Notes under the pieces: model-generated | Told to the model about the DNA's origin: nothing | The model's database searches: none | The model's input: only the letters and a program-made list of their open reading frames with translations | Translations under genes and position numbers: made by a program | Source: SLRI01 sp964576715 | GTDB lineage: Bacteria; Pseudomonadota; Alphaproteobacteria; Geminicoccales; Geminicoccaceae | Direction of reading: 5' to 3' | NCBI GenBank assembly: GCA_964576715.1 | Contig: CAZNWE010000064.1 | Location: 1-24,664 of the forward strand | Length of the DNA: 24,664 bases | Part shown: piece by piece, positions 1-6,810 of the stretch | How the letters are laid out: every line of letters starts with the position of its first letter | Position numbering within the stretch: position 1 is the stretch's first letter

Positions 1-21
1 CGATCGTCCGCCAGCCTGCGG

Positions 22-510
22 CAGCGTGACGAAGGGCATGCAGCCGGTCGTGGTGCGCCGCGGCCGGTCGACCGAGGCTGCCTGGCGTGAGCGTCGGGTG
101 AGCGGTGGAATCTCTGCACCGCGCCTCGCTGTCGCACCGCCAGGGTGGCTCGGTCGTCGATCTCGTGTCGCTCTGCCCGCTTGGCCGCCTGGCAGCCGCT
201 CTTCCCCTCCGCTCGCAGCGGCGGCCCGGCGCCACGCCGGCCGCCTGGCGCCTGTGCTGAATCGCCAGCGTGACGAGCGGCATGCAGCCGGTCGTGGTGC
301 GCCGCGGGCCGATCGACCGAGGCCGCCTGGCGTGACCGTCAGGCGAGCGGCGGAACCGCAGCACCGCGCCTCGTTGTCGCGCCGCGAGGGGCGCTCGGCC
401 GGAGCTGTCGTGTCGCTCTGCTGTCCTGGCCGACCAGCGGCCGCTCTTATCCTTCGGTCGCGGCATCGGGCGGCCGCCATGCCGGCAGCAGGGCGGCTGT
501 CCTGGCTCGC
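22..510. repeat. Two diverged tandem copies of a ~245-bp unit, no gene
   Basis: Positions 22-266 and 267-510 align to each other with an offset of 244-245 bases. Shared blocks include a nearly uninterrupted stretch at 35-63 versus 279-307, GCGCCTCG at 121 versus 366, GTGTCGCTCTGC at 165 versus 410, and GCCGCTCTT at 195 versus 440. The copies differ by scattered substitutions and one indel. The offset is not a multiple of three, so no frame is shared between copies, which argues against a protein-coding repeat. The long open frame across the region (26-613, plus) looks like a composition artefact, rich in Arg, Ala and Pro. The first copy begins almost at the window edge, so more copies may lie upstream. 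I see no other gene in positions 1-592. Confidence 0.75.
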
Positions 511-592
511 CTCAACCTCGAGGTCGACGGGCGGGTATCGGGGCTACGGCGGCTCGAGGCGTCGCCGCCGCCGGTTAAGCGGACGCGCGTGC

Positions 593-1039
593 TCAGCCGA
601 CTACCGCCGCTAGCTTCGGTGCCGCGCCATCGGCGTGCGCAACCGACGGTGCCGCTTCGACACCTCTCGCGATCAATGCCCAGCTCTCGCGCATCTCGCG
701 CAGCCGCTCGACCAGTTCGTCGCAAATCGCCGGGTCGTTGCGCACGTTCAGTTGGGTCATCCGATCATGCAAATAGCGATAGTAGCCGTCGAGCAGCCTC
801 GCAATGTCGCCGCCGGCGGTGAAATCGAGCTGGCATTGCAGGCCGTTGACGATCGCCTGCGCCTTGTTGACCAGCTGGTAGCGATCCTCGATGCGGCCTT
901 CGGTGATCGCCTGCCGCGCCCGCGACAAGAAGCGGATCGCCCCGTCATAGAGCATGACGATCGCCGCCGCCGGCGATACCGTCTCGGTTGCCGCCTGATA
1001 GGCGGTCATGGCGCGCGCGCGATGCTGCATCGAGCTCAT
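593..1039 (-). CDS. fliS: Flagellar export chaperone FliS
   Basis: This 148-residue protein is a FliS-type cytoplasmic chaperone, which binds the C-terminal region of flagellin and keeps it unpolymerised until type III export. The sequence shows the typical all-helical FliS pattern: an N-terminal YQAATETVSPAAAIVMLYDG segment, a middle with ARQAITEGRIEDRYQLVNKA, and the conserved YRYLHDRMTQLNVRNDPAIC helix followed by LVERLREMRESW. The start at 1039 (MSSMQ) is chosen over a longer open frame reaching 1165 because homology begins just after it and a purine-rich AAGAGG lies about 12 bases upstream. It is the last gene after flaG and fliD on the same strand, 127 bases beyond the fliD stop. The C-terminal ~20 residues are Ala-rich and poorly conserved. 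Confidence 0.93.
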   Translation of the reverse strand: MSSMQHRARAMTAYQAATETVSPAAAIVMLYDGAIRFLSRARQAITEGRIEDRYQLVNKAQAIVNGLQCQLDFTAGGDIARLLDGYYRYLHDRMTQLNVRNDPAICDELVERLREMRESWALIARGVEAAPSVAHADGAAPKLAAVVG

Positions 1040-1166
1040 CCTGATAAGACCTCTTCGGTTGGTCGCGACAGTGTCTGAAAGCCCGCGCATCGGGCGGTGA
1101 GCGGGCCTGCCGAGAATTCGGCATGCCCGACACCGCACGACCGGGGTGCCGCCGGCGGCATTCAAC

Positions 1167-2864
1167 CTACCCTTCGGCCGTCATGGCATCGATTTGCGAG
1201 CGGATCTGCGAGAGCATGGTGTTGGCCATGGTCAGCGCGGCTTCCATTGCCGTGAAGCGCTCGAGCAGGCGGTCGCGCGCCTTCAGCGCGCGCTCCTCGA
1301 TCCGCTCGATCTGCTTCGCCCAACTGCTGTTCTGGTCTTTCAGGCTGTCGATCGCCTGGCTGATGGAGCCGCCGAGCTGGTCGGTGGCGGGGCCGACGAA
1401 ATTGAAGATCTTGTCGGCGATGCCCTGGCTGACCTCGACGTCGATGGTGGTCGAGCCCTGGCCGGTCCAGATCAGCTCGAGACCCTCGAACGGCGATCCC
1501 ACCTGGCCCTTGATCGTCGAGCCGTCGATCTCGGCCGGAATGCCGCCCATCGTCACCGCTTCCGGCGTGCCGTCATTGTCGCTATCGGTGATCTCCAGCT
1601 GAAACGCGCTCGCCGATAGGGCGTTGCTGCGGGCGAAGACGGCAAGCTCGCTCGATGACGAGGCGAAGCGGAACTCGAGGATGCTCCGCACCTCGTCGAG
1701 CCTGGTCAAGAGCGCGTTGTCGAGCTTCGCGTCATCGACCTGGAGACGGTTCTCCGCATCGAGCTCGATGCCGATGGCGCGCAGTGACGTCAACGCATCC
1801 GGATCGAGCCCGGCGACACCGCCACCGATCAAGTCGCCGAGGCCGCTCACCAGGCCGCGCATGGTGCGGTCGCCGAAGAGCACGGCTTCGGGTGCCGGCT
1901 GGCCCGAGGCATCGACCGCCGACTGCTCGGCGACGAAGGTGCGAAAACTGTTGTAGGTCGCGACGAAGCTCGCGATCCGGTCCTTGATGTCGCCCAGGCT
2001 CGGCTCGACCGAGACGCCGATCGTGGTGTTCTCGTCGGCCTTGAAGAGGTTGATGGTGACCCCGGGGAGGATGTCGTCGGCCTGGTTGTTCAGCCGCGTC
2101 AGCTCGACGCCGTCGACCTCGAAGATCGCGGGCTGGGCCGCCTGCAGCTGGCTCGTCGGGAAGCCGCCGGTGATGCCGCTCGCATCGTTCACGGTGATCG
2201 CCTTGCCGGTCTCTTCGGCCGTCATCACCAGGCGGAAATCGTCGTCGGCGACCTTGAGCACACTGGCCCTGACCCCGGTCGCGGCGCGCTCGGCATTGAT
2301 GCGGTCGCGCAGCTCGTAGATGGTCATGTCGTGGTCGACGTCGATCGCGCGGGTCGGGCCGCCGTCGAGGCCGATGTCGAGCGTGCCGGCGAAGGCCGCA
2401 CCGCCGTTCCAGGCATCACCGAGCCTGGCGTCGGCGGCAGCGGTGCTGGCGGTCGACAGCTTCTCGGCGGTGGCGAGCTGCTTGACGGTGAGATCGAAGC
2501 TGCCGGCGGCGGCGGTGTTGGCGACGGCGACGCCGACCAGCTCGGCCGGCGGCGTTGCCGTGCTCGAGCTGAAGAAGGCCTGCTTGGTCTCGAAGATGTT
2601 GTCTTGGGCGCCGAGGAAGCCCGGCGGGTTGCGCAGGCCGTCGACCGCCTGCTTGAGGTCGTCGAGCAGTGTGCGCAGCTCCTCGAAGGCGATGAGCTTG
2701 GCTTCGTTCTCGGTCGTGCGCTGCTCGAGCCGGACGGCCGGCAGCCGCCTCGCCTCGTAGGTGGCCTCGACGACCGCCTCGGTATCGAGCTTGGAGGCGG
2801 TGCCGGCGAGGCGGGGGGTGCCGCTGGCGTTGGCGAGGTTGCCGAAGCTGATCGTCGCGTTCAT
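1167..2864 (-). CDS. fliD: Flagellar filament cap / hook-associated protein 2 (FliD)
   Basis: FliD forms the cap at the filament tip and directs folding of exported flagellin subunits. The 565-residue protein has the expected layout. An N-terminal FliD_N part contains KLDTEAVVEATYEARRLPAV and FEELRTLLDDLKQAVDGLR. A D2-D3 region follows with AAGSFDLTVKQLATAEKLST and the DLRLV/NDASG motifs. The C-terminal FliD_C part contains FVATYNSFRTFVAEQSA and a final coiled coil (about residues 500-560), typical of the terminal D0-D1 helices. The ATG at 2864 has GGGAG a few bases upstream and lies 18 bases after the flaG stop, so the two are very likely cotranscribed. Length is within the usual range for the family. 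Confidence 0.95.
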   Translation of the reverse strand: MNATISFGNLANASGTPRLAGTASKLDTEAVVEATYEARRLPAVRLEQRTTENEAKLIAFEELRTLLDDLKQAVDGLRNPPGFLGAQDNIFETKQAFFSSSTATPPAELVGVAVANTAAAGSFDLTVKQLATAEKLSTASTAAADARLGDAWNGGAAFAGTLDIGLDGGPTRAIDVDHDMTIYELRDRINAERAATGVRASVLKVADDDFRLVMTAEETGKAITVNDASGITGGFPTSQLQAAQPAIFEVDGVELTRLNNQADDILPGVTINLFKADENTTIGVSVEPSLGDIKDRIASFVATYNSFRTFVAEQSAVDASGQPAPEAVLFGDRTMRGLVSGLGDLIGGGVAGLDPDALTSLRAIGIELDAENRLQVDDAKLDNALLTRLDEVRSILEFRFASSSSELAVFARSNALSASAFQLEITDSDNDGTPEAVTMGGIPAEIDGSTIKGQVGSPFEGLELIWTGQGSTTIDVEVSQGIADKIFNFVGPATDQLGGSISQAIDSLKDQNSSWAKQIERIEERALKARDRLLERFTAMEAALTMANTMLSQIRSQIDAMTAEG

Positions 2865-2882
2865 CGGCCGTCTCCCTGCCGC

Positions 2883-3257
2883 TCAGGCATCGATCTCGAG
2901 CAGCGGCTCGCCATAGGGCTCGCGGCCGCTGGCGAAGAAGCGCAAGAGCTCGTCGGGCGGGGTCTGCAGCAGCAGCTCCCCGCTCCGGCTGTCGGCGATG
3001 CGGTGCACGTAGCGCCCGGCGTCCTTGTCGTAGAAGCTCTCAACCGCGATCTCCCGGCCGGGAAAAAGCTCCCGGGCCGCTGCCTCGACGAGACGCTCCA
3101 GCCGGCCCCCTGCGGCGTCGCCCGCGATCGTCGTCGGGGCGGGCAGCGCGGGCTGCTGGAGCACGGGCCGCTCCCGGTCGTCGGCGGCCGGCAGCTCCGG
3201 TCGCACCGACGCCGGCGGGGCGGCGGATGCCATGATAGGGGGCAAGGCATTGAGCAT
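2883..3257 (-). CDS. flaG: FlaG-family flagellar protein
   Basis: A 124-residue protein with a Pro/Ala-rich N-terminal half and a C-terminal FlaG-like segment. The segment VESFYDKDAGRYVHRIADSR followed by SGELLLQTPPDELLRF matches the family pattern of a beta hairpin, 'D..SGE.+.Q.PP.E.L', and a short helix. FlaG-type proteins are encoded beside fliD in many flagellar loci and influence filament length; their mechanism is poorly known. The start at 3257 is the longest ATG but lacks a clear Shine-Dalgarno sequence, and an alternative ATG at 3233 has none either. The gene begins only 17 bases downstream of the T-tract of the flagellin terminator, so it depends on read-through or on a promoter overlapping that terminator. 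Confidence 0.75.
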   Translation of the reverse strand: MLNALPPIMASAAPPASVRPELPAADDRERPVLQQPALPAPTTIAGDAAGGRLERLVEAAARELFPGREIAVESFYDKDAGRYVHRIADSRSGELLLQTPPDELLRFFASGREPYGEPLLEIDA

Positions 3258-3273
3258 CGGTTAAGCCCAGTCG

Positions 3274-3312
3274 AAAAAGCGCGGCCGGGGCCGGCCTTGC
3301 TGCCGGCCCCGG
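3274..3312 (-). terminator. Intrinsic terminator after flagellin A
   Basis: On the minus strand, just past the flagellin A stop, an 11-bp perfect stem (CCGGGGCCGGC paired with GCCGGCCCCGG, 3285-3295 and 3302-3312) with a 6-base loop is followed by CCGCGC and five T (A-run at 3274-3278 on plus). This is a strong GC stem, with the T-tract displaced by a few bases. It separates the flagellin from flaG-fliD-fliS. Confidence 0.85.
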
Positions 3313-3322
3313 ACCGTTCGGG

Positions 3323-4453
3323 TTAGTTCAGCAGCCTGAGCAGCTGCTGCGGCTGCTGGTTGGCCTGGGCGAGCATCGCCACCGAGGCCTGCAGCAGCAC
3401 CTGCTTGGAGGAGAAGTTGCTCATCTCGGCCGCCATGTCGACGTCCATCAGCACCGAGCGGGCGGCGTCGAGGTTCTCGATGGTGTTGGCGACGTTGGCC
3501 GAGGCGAACTCGAAGCGCGAGATGCCGGCACCGACATCGGCGCGCGCCGTGTTCATCAGCGCGATGGCGGCGTCGATCTTGTTGCCGGCATCGACCGCGT
3601 TGGCGGAGCTCTTGACGTCCGCATCGGCGACGCCGAGGGCGGTGGCGTCGATCGAGGCGAGGTTGATGCCGATCGAATCGCTGGCCGCGACGCCGACCTG
3701 GAAGCTCATGGTCTCGTTGGCCGCGACGGTGAACTCGGTCGTCGCCCCGGCCGCGAGATCCGTGCCGGTGTCGAATGCCTTGAGGTTGACGATGACCCCG
3801 AGGTCGCTGAAGTTGGCTTGACCGGTGAACTCGTCCGTGGCGGTGTCGGTGAGGACGATGTCCTGGCTGTCCGTGGTCGTGGTGTTGGTCAGCGTCAGGG
3901 TGTTGGTGGCCGCGACGAAGCTCAGTCGGTAGGCACCCGCCTCGGTGTCGCCGGCGAGCAGGATGCCGCTTTCGGTGAGCCCGGCGACACCGCTGATGTC
4001 GGTGGCGCCGCTGTCGAGGGTGGCGCCGAAGCTGCCGTCGAGCAGGGTGTTGCCGTTGAACTTGGTCTGCTCGGCGATGGCGTCGACCTGCTTGACGAGC
4101 GCCTGGAACTCCTTGTCGAGGAAGCCGCGCTCGTTGTCGCTGACCGAGCCCGACTGGGCCTGCACCGAGAGCGCCTTCATGCGCATCAGGATGTCGGTGG
4201 TCTGGGCCATCGCACCATCGGCGACCTGGAGGACCGAGGAGGCCTGGCTGGCATTGACCTGGGCCTGCTTCAGCGCGGTCACGTCGGCCTTGATCTTGGT
4301 GCCGATGGCGAGCGAGGCGGCGTCGTCGGAGGCCTTGACGATGCGCGAGCCGGACGAGAGCTTGGCCAGCGAGTTGGTCGAGGCGGCACTGTTCTGGTTG
4401 AGGTAGCGCAGCGCCGTGTTGGCCGTGGTGTTGGTCGAAGCGGAGATCGCCAT
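3323..4453 (-). CDS. fliC: Flagellin (flagellin A)
   Basis: A 376-residue filament subunit. The N-terminal D0/D1 helices are clear: NTTANTALRYLNQNSAAS, LAKLSSGSRIVKASDDAAS, then VTALKQAQVNASQASSVLQV and MKALSVQAQSGSVSDNERGF. The C-terminal helix carries RFEFASANVANTIENLDAAR, VDMAAEMSNFSSKQVLLQAS and the terminal QPQQLLRLLN. The central domain (about residues 140-300) is short, Thr/Asp/Ala-rich and variable, as expected for the surface-exposed D2 part. The start at 4453 is chosen over a frame open to 4528 because AGAAGGA sits 6 bases upstream and the product then begins MAISAS like other flagellins. Downstream of flagellin B and separated from it by a terminator and a long structured leader, so it probably has its own promoter. 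I could not identify a convincing sigma-28 or sigma-54 element. Confidence 0.95.
   Translation of the reverse strand: MAISASTNTTANTALRYLNQNSAASTNSLAKLSSGSRIVKASDDAASLAIGTKIKADVTALKQAQVNASQASSVLQVADGAMAQTTDILMRMKALSVQAQSGSVSDNERGFLDKEFQALVKQVDAIAEQTKFNGNTLLDGSFGATLDSGATDISGVAGLTESGILLAGDTEAGAYRLSFVAATNTLTLTNTTTTDSQDIVLTDTATDEFTGQANFSDLGVIVNLKAFDTGTDLAAGATTEFTVAANETMSFQVGVAASDSIGINLASIDATALGVADADVKSSANAVDAGNKIDAAIALMNTARADVGAGISRFEFASANVANTIENLDAARSVLMDVDMAAEMSNFSSKQVLLQASVAMLAQANQQPQQLLRLLN
3331..3445. repeat. Near-identical 3' segment shared with the second flagellin gene
   Basis: Bases 3331-3445 and 4712-4826 match over 115 bases with a single difference (3416 G versus 4797 A). They encode the C-terminal ~38 residues of both flagellins on the minus strand. 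Similarity drops just upstream of this patch, where the two genes differ by many synonymous and replacement changes, so the patch is more conserved than protein constraint alone would require. Confidence 0.85.
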
Positions 4454-4475
4454 GGTCGTTCCTTCTACCTGAAGT

Positions 4476-4535
4476 CGGCCCTCTGGGCCGGTTGCGCGAT
4501 CGGCTATCTGCCGACCGGCACCACTCATCTGGTGC
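4476..4535 (-). promoter_or_regulatory. Structured 5' leader of flagellin A (three hairpins)
   Basis: The region between the flagellin B terminator and the flagellin A start holds three short perfect hairpins close together: CGGCCC-TCT-GGGCCG at 4476-4490, TCGGC-TATCT-GCCGA at 4500-4514, and GCACCA-CTCATC-TGGTGC at 4518-4535. The first lies about 11 bases upstream of the ribosome binding site. Flagellin leaders in Caulobacter are known targets of FlbT-mediated control of mRNA stability; that this leader acts similarly is an inference. Confidence 0.4.
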
Positions 4536-4640
4536 GATGTCAGACTAGGCGACGGCCCTTAACAAAAGCTGAAAAGAACGGCGGACCGACGACCGCCTGC
4601 CTACCCTGGTGTGTACCGAGTTGCTTTTGCTCACGCCGCC

Positions 4641-4672
4641 AAAAAAGCAGGGCCGGCTGCACCAGCCGGCCC
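4641..4672 (-). terminator. Intrinsic terminator after flagellin B
   Basis: On the minus strand a perfect 10-bp stem (GGGCCGGCTG / CAGCCGGCCC, 4650-4659 and 4663-4672) with a 3-base loop is followed by TGC and six T (A-run 4641-4646 on plus). It lies about 30 bases past the flagellin B stop and is a textbook Rho-independent terminator. Confidence 0.93.
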
Positions 4673-4703
4673 TCGCACCCGTTCGGCGCTCACGGACGGG
4701 CGA

Positions 4704-5951
4704 TCAGCCGAGCAGCCTGAGCAGCTGCTGCGGCTGCTGGTTGGCCTGGGCGAGCATCGCCACCGAGGCCTGCAGCAGCACCTGCTTGGAGGAGAAATTG
4801 CTCATCTCGGCCGCCATGTCGACGTCGAGCAGCACCGAGCGGGCGGCATCGAGGTTCTCGACCGTGGTGGCCAGATTGGCCGCGGCGAAGTCGAAGCGCG
4901 AGATCTGGGCGCCGACATTGGCGCGGGACTCGTTGAGCTGGGCGATCGCGTTGTCGAGGATCTCGCCGGCGGTGACCGCATTGTCCTGGTTGGTGACCGA
5001 GGCGGCGACGTTGCTGCCGTCGCCGGCCGCATCGGCGAGCGTCGCCGTGGCCCCCTGATAGGCGCCCATCACGTTGGTCCTGGTCGACCCGAGGGCCACG
5101 TTGATGGTGTCGGCGGAGGCGACGCCGACCTGAAAGTCGACACCGACATTGGCGGTGAACGTGCTGCCGCCGCCGATCGCCTGACCGGCCGCCGCATCGG
5201 CGCTGGCGTCGATCTGGATCGCCCCGGCACCGACGCCGAGGACGACCCCGTTGCCGCTGGCGTCGGTGAGCGAGATCGGGCCGACGCCGAAGGTGGCGCT
5301 GCCGCCGGCGGCAACGGTGGCGGTGGCGGTCGAGCCGTCGGCACCCGCCAGGGTATAGGTGACATTGCTCGCTGCCGGCGGCCCGGCGGCGAAATCGGCG
5401 ACCTCGTAGGTCAAGGTGTATTCCACACCGTCCTGCAGGAAGCCGCCATTCGAGAGCAGCGACAGGGTGTCGGTGCCGGCCGGATCGAACGCCCCCGCAC
5501 CGGTGTCGATCACCGCCCCGAAGGCCGAGGTGCCGTCGAGCAGCGTCTCGCCGTTGAACTTGGTCTGCTCGGCGATCGAATCGATCTGCCGGCTCAGCGC
5601 CTGGAACTCCTTGTCGAGAAAGGCGCGCTCGTTGTCGCTGACCGAGCCCGATTGCGCCTGCACCGAGAGCGCCTTCATCCGCATCAGGATGTCGACGGTC
5701 TGCGCCAGGGCACCATCGGCCACCTGCAGCACCGAGGAGGCCTGGCCGGCGTTGACCTGGGCCTGCTTCAAGGCGGTGACATCGGCCTTGAGCTTGGTGC
5801 CCACGGCGAGCGAGGCGGCGTCGTCGGAGGCCCGGACGATGCGCGAGCCGGACGACAGCTTGGCCAGCGAGCTCGCCGAGGCGGCGTTGTTCTGGCCGAG
5901 GTAGCGCAACGCCGTATTGGCGGTGGTGTTGGTGGTGGCGGTCATCGCCAT
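4704..5951 (-). CDS. Flagellin (flagellin B)
   Basis: A second flagellin of 415 residues. It shares the N-terminal helices with flagellin A almost residue for residue (NTTANTALRYLGQNNAAS, KLSSGSRIVRASDDAASLAV, MKALSVQAQSGSVSDNERAF), and the C-terminal helix (VDMAAEMSNFSSKQVLLQAS, QPQQLLRLLG). The central variable part is longer and different, rich in Gly, Ala, Thr and Asp, with YTLAGADGSTATATVAAGG-like beta segments. The ATG at 5951 has GGGAGA 8 bases upstream; a second in-frame ATG two codons later (5945) is less well placed. It is the first gene of the filament group, preceded by the terminator of the tetR-proC unit, so a promoter should lie in 5952-6070. I saw no clear consensus there. Confidence 0.95.
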   Translation of the reverse strand: MAMTATTNTTANTALRYLGQNNAASASSLAKLSSGSRIVRASDDAASLAVGTKLKADVTALKQAQVNAGQASSVLQVADGALAQTVDILMRMKALSVQAQSGSVSDNERAFLDKEFQALSRQIDSIAEQTKFNGETLLDGTSAFGAVIDTGAGAFDPAGTDTLSLLSNGGFLQDGVEYTLTYEVADFAAGPPAASNVTYTLAGADGSTATATVAAGGSATFGVGPISLTDASGNGVVLGVGAGAIQIDASADAAAGQAIGGGSTFTANVGVDFQVGVASADTINVALGSTRTNVMGAYQGATATLADAAGDGSNVAASVTNQDNAVTAGEILDNAIAQLNESRANVGAQISRFDFAAANLATTVENLDAARSVLLDVDMAAEMSNFSSKQVLLQASVAMLAQANQQPQQLLRLLG

Positions 5952-6070
5952 GAATTCGTTCTCCCGGTCGTTCGCTGCGGGTGCGTCAAGGGTGCCGTGC
6001 CGAGCTGCGGGGACACCGCCGACGCGCGCCTCGACGCACGCGGCACCGCCGGTTATCCAGGAGAAAGGTT

Positions 6071-6114
6071 AAAAAAGCGTTCGCCCTGCCGGAAATCGAG
6101 CGGGTCCCGAACGC
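6071..6114 (-). terminator. Probable intrinsic terminator after the ybjN-proC-tetR group
   Basis: On the minus strand a 7-bp perfect stem, GCGTTCG (6108-6114) paired with CGAACGC (6077-6083), encloses a 24-base loop and is followed directly by six T (A-run 6071-6076 on plus). The loop is long, so the hairpin is weaker than the flagellin terminators, but its position 27 bases past the regulator gene and the T-tract support the call. Confidence 0.6.
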
Positions 6115-6140
6115 GCCCCGGGGCCGAAAACGGCGCCGGC

Positions 6141-6752
6141 TCAGGCGGCCCTCGGGCGGCTGGCCAGCCCGGCGAACAGGCGGTCGCCGAGATTGGCGGC
6201 GCGCTCGAGCTGGTCGAGGCGCTTGTCGAGCTCGGCCATGGTGGTGGCGAGATCGGCGGTGTCGTCGTCGAGCCAGACGCGGAACAGGCGGGCATAGGCG
6301 AGCATCAGGCTGCGGCGGGCGAGGCGCGCCTGAAGGCCGCTATAGGGCAGCTCGGCGAGCGCGATCAGCCAGCCGGCCATGCGGTCGAGGGTACAGAAGC
6401 TGGTCAGCAGGAACTCGGGCTCGCCGCGCGCTTCCCGACTCAGCCGCGCCAACCCGGCCTTGAACGGTGCCATCGCGTCGAACCGGCGCATGAACAGTTC
6501 GAACAGTCGCTCGCGGTGGCTGAGGCCGTCGAGCTCGTCGGCGGGGATCGCCAGCATCGCCTTGTCGAGGCGCTCGCCGAGCCGCTGCGCCAGGGCGGCC
6601 GGCACCGGAAAGGCGTCGTAGACCTCGGCGAGCTCGTAGCCGGCTTGTGCCGCCAGGGACTTGGCCGACCAGCCGGCCCAGCCGACCTCGGCGAGGTGGG
6701 TGAAGGCGGCTTCGAGCAGGTCGGGGCGGCTGGTGGTCTTGGCTTTGGCCAT
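6141..6752 (-). CDS. TetR-like protein (possible COQ9-type relative)
   Basis: A 203-residue, mainly helical protein. Residues 10-48 (LLEAAFTHLAEVGWAGWSAK, then SLAAQAGYELAEVYDAFP) fit a TetR-type N-terminal helix-turn-helix. The rest is a helical region with LDKAMLAIPADELDGLSHRE and LFELFMRRFDAMAPFKAGLA, the layout also seen in COQ9-like proteins. It probably binds a small hydrophobic ligand and may regulate transcription, but no target can be deduced. The start at 6752 has GGAAG about 9 bases upstream. It lies 58 bases after proC on the same strand, and those 58 bases contain a 19-bp direct repeat. A plain TetR repressor is the default; the COQ9 link is suggested only by general pattern and by a nearby ubiquinone factor gene. 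Confidence 0.7.
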   Translation of the reverse strand: MAKAKTTSRPDLLEAAFTHLAEVGWAGWSAKSLAAQAGYELAEVYDAFPVPAALAQRLGERLDKAMLAIPADELDGLSHRERLFELFMRRFDAMAPFKAGLARLSREARGEPEFLLTSFCTLDRMAGWLIALAELPYSGLQARLARRSLMLAYARLFRVWLDDDTADLATTMAELDKRLDQLERAANLGDRLFAGLASRPRAA

Positions 6753-6765
6753 CGTGACACGCTTC

Positions 6766-6803
6766 CTTGAGGGCTTGCTTCGGGCTTGAGGGCTTGCTTC
6801 GAG
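6766..6803. repeat. 19-bp direct repeat, two copies
   Basis: Units 6766-6784 and 6785-6803 (CTTGAGGGCTTGCTTCGGG and the same with one change, CGAG) lie back to back between the proC stop and the tetR-like start. They form nearly the whole intergenic gap. They could be a simple slippage duplication or a paired binding site. Confidence 0.85.
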
Positions 6804-6810
6804 CTTGCCG

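Noticed and set aside
22..510. CRISPR array
   Set aside because: Only two long diverged units with no short repeat/spacer alternation.
26..613. 195-codon plus-strand frame across the 5' repeats
   Set aside because: The two repeat copies fall in different frames, there is no ribosome binding site, and it is Arg/Ala-rich. Treated as noncoding.
5952..6070. Sigma-54 or sigma-28 promoter for flagellin B
   Set aside because: GGATAACC on the minus strand and a GGCAC...TTGAC arrangement were tested, but spacing or key bases do not fit the consensus.
4611..6770. 719-codon plus-strand frame opposite flagellin B and the tetR-like gene
   Set aside because: Pure antisense open frame in high-GC DNA; the minus strand carries clear flagellin and regulator motifs.
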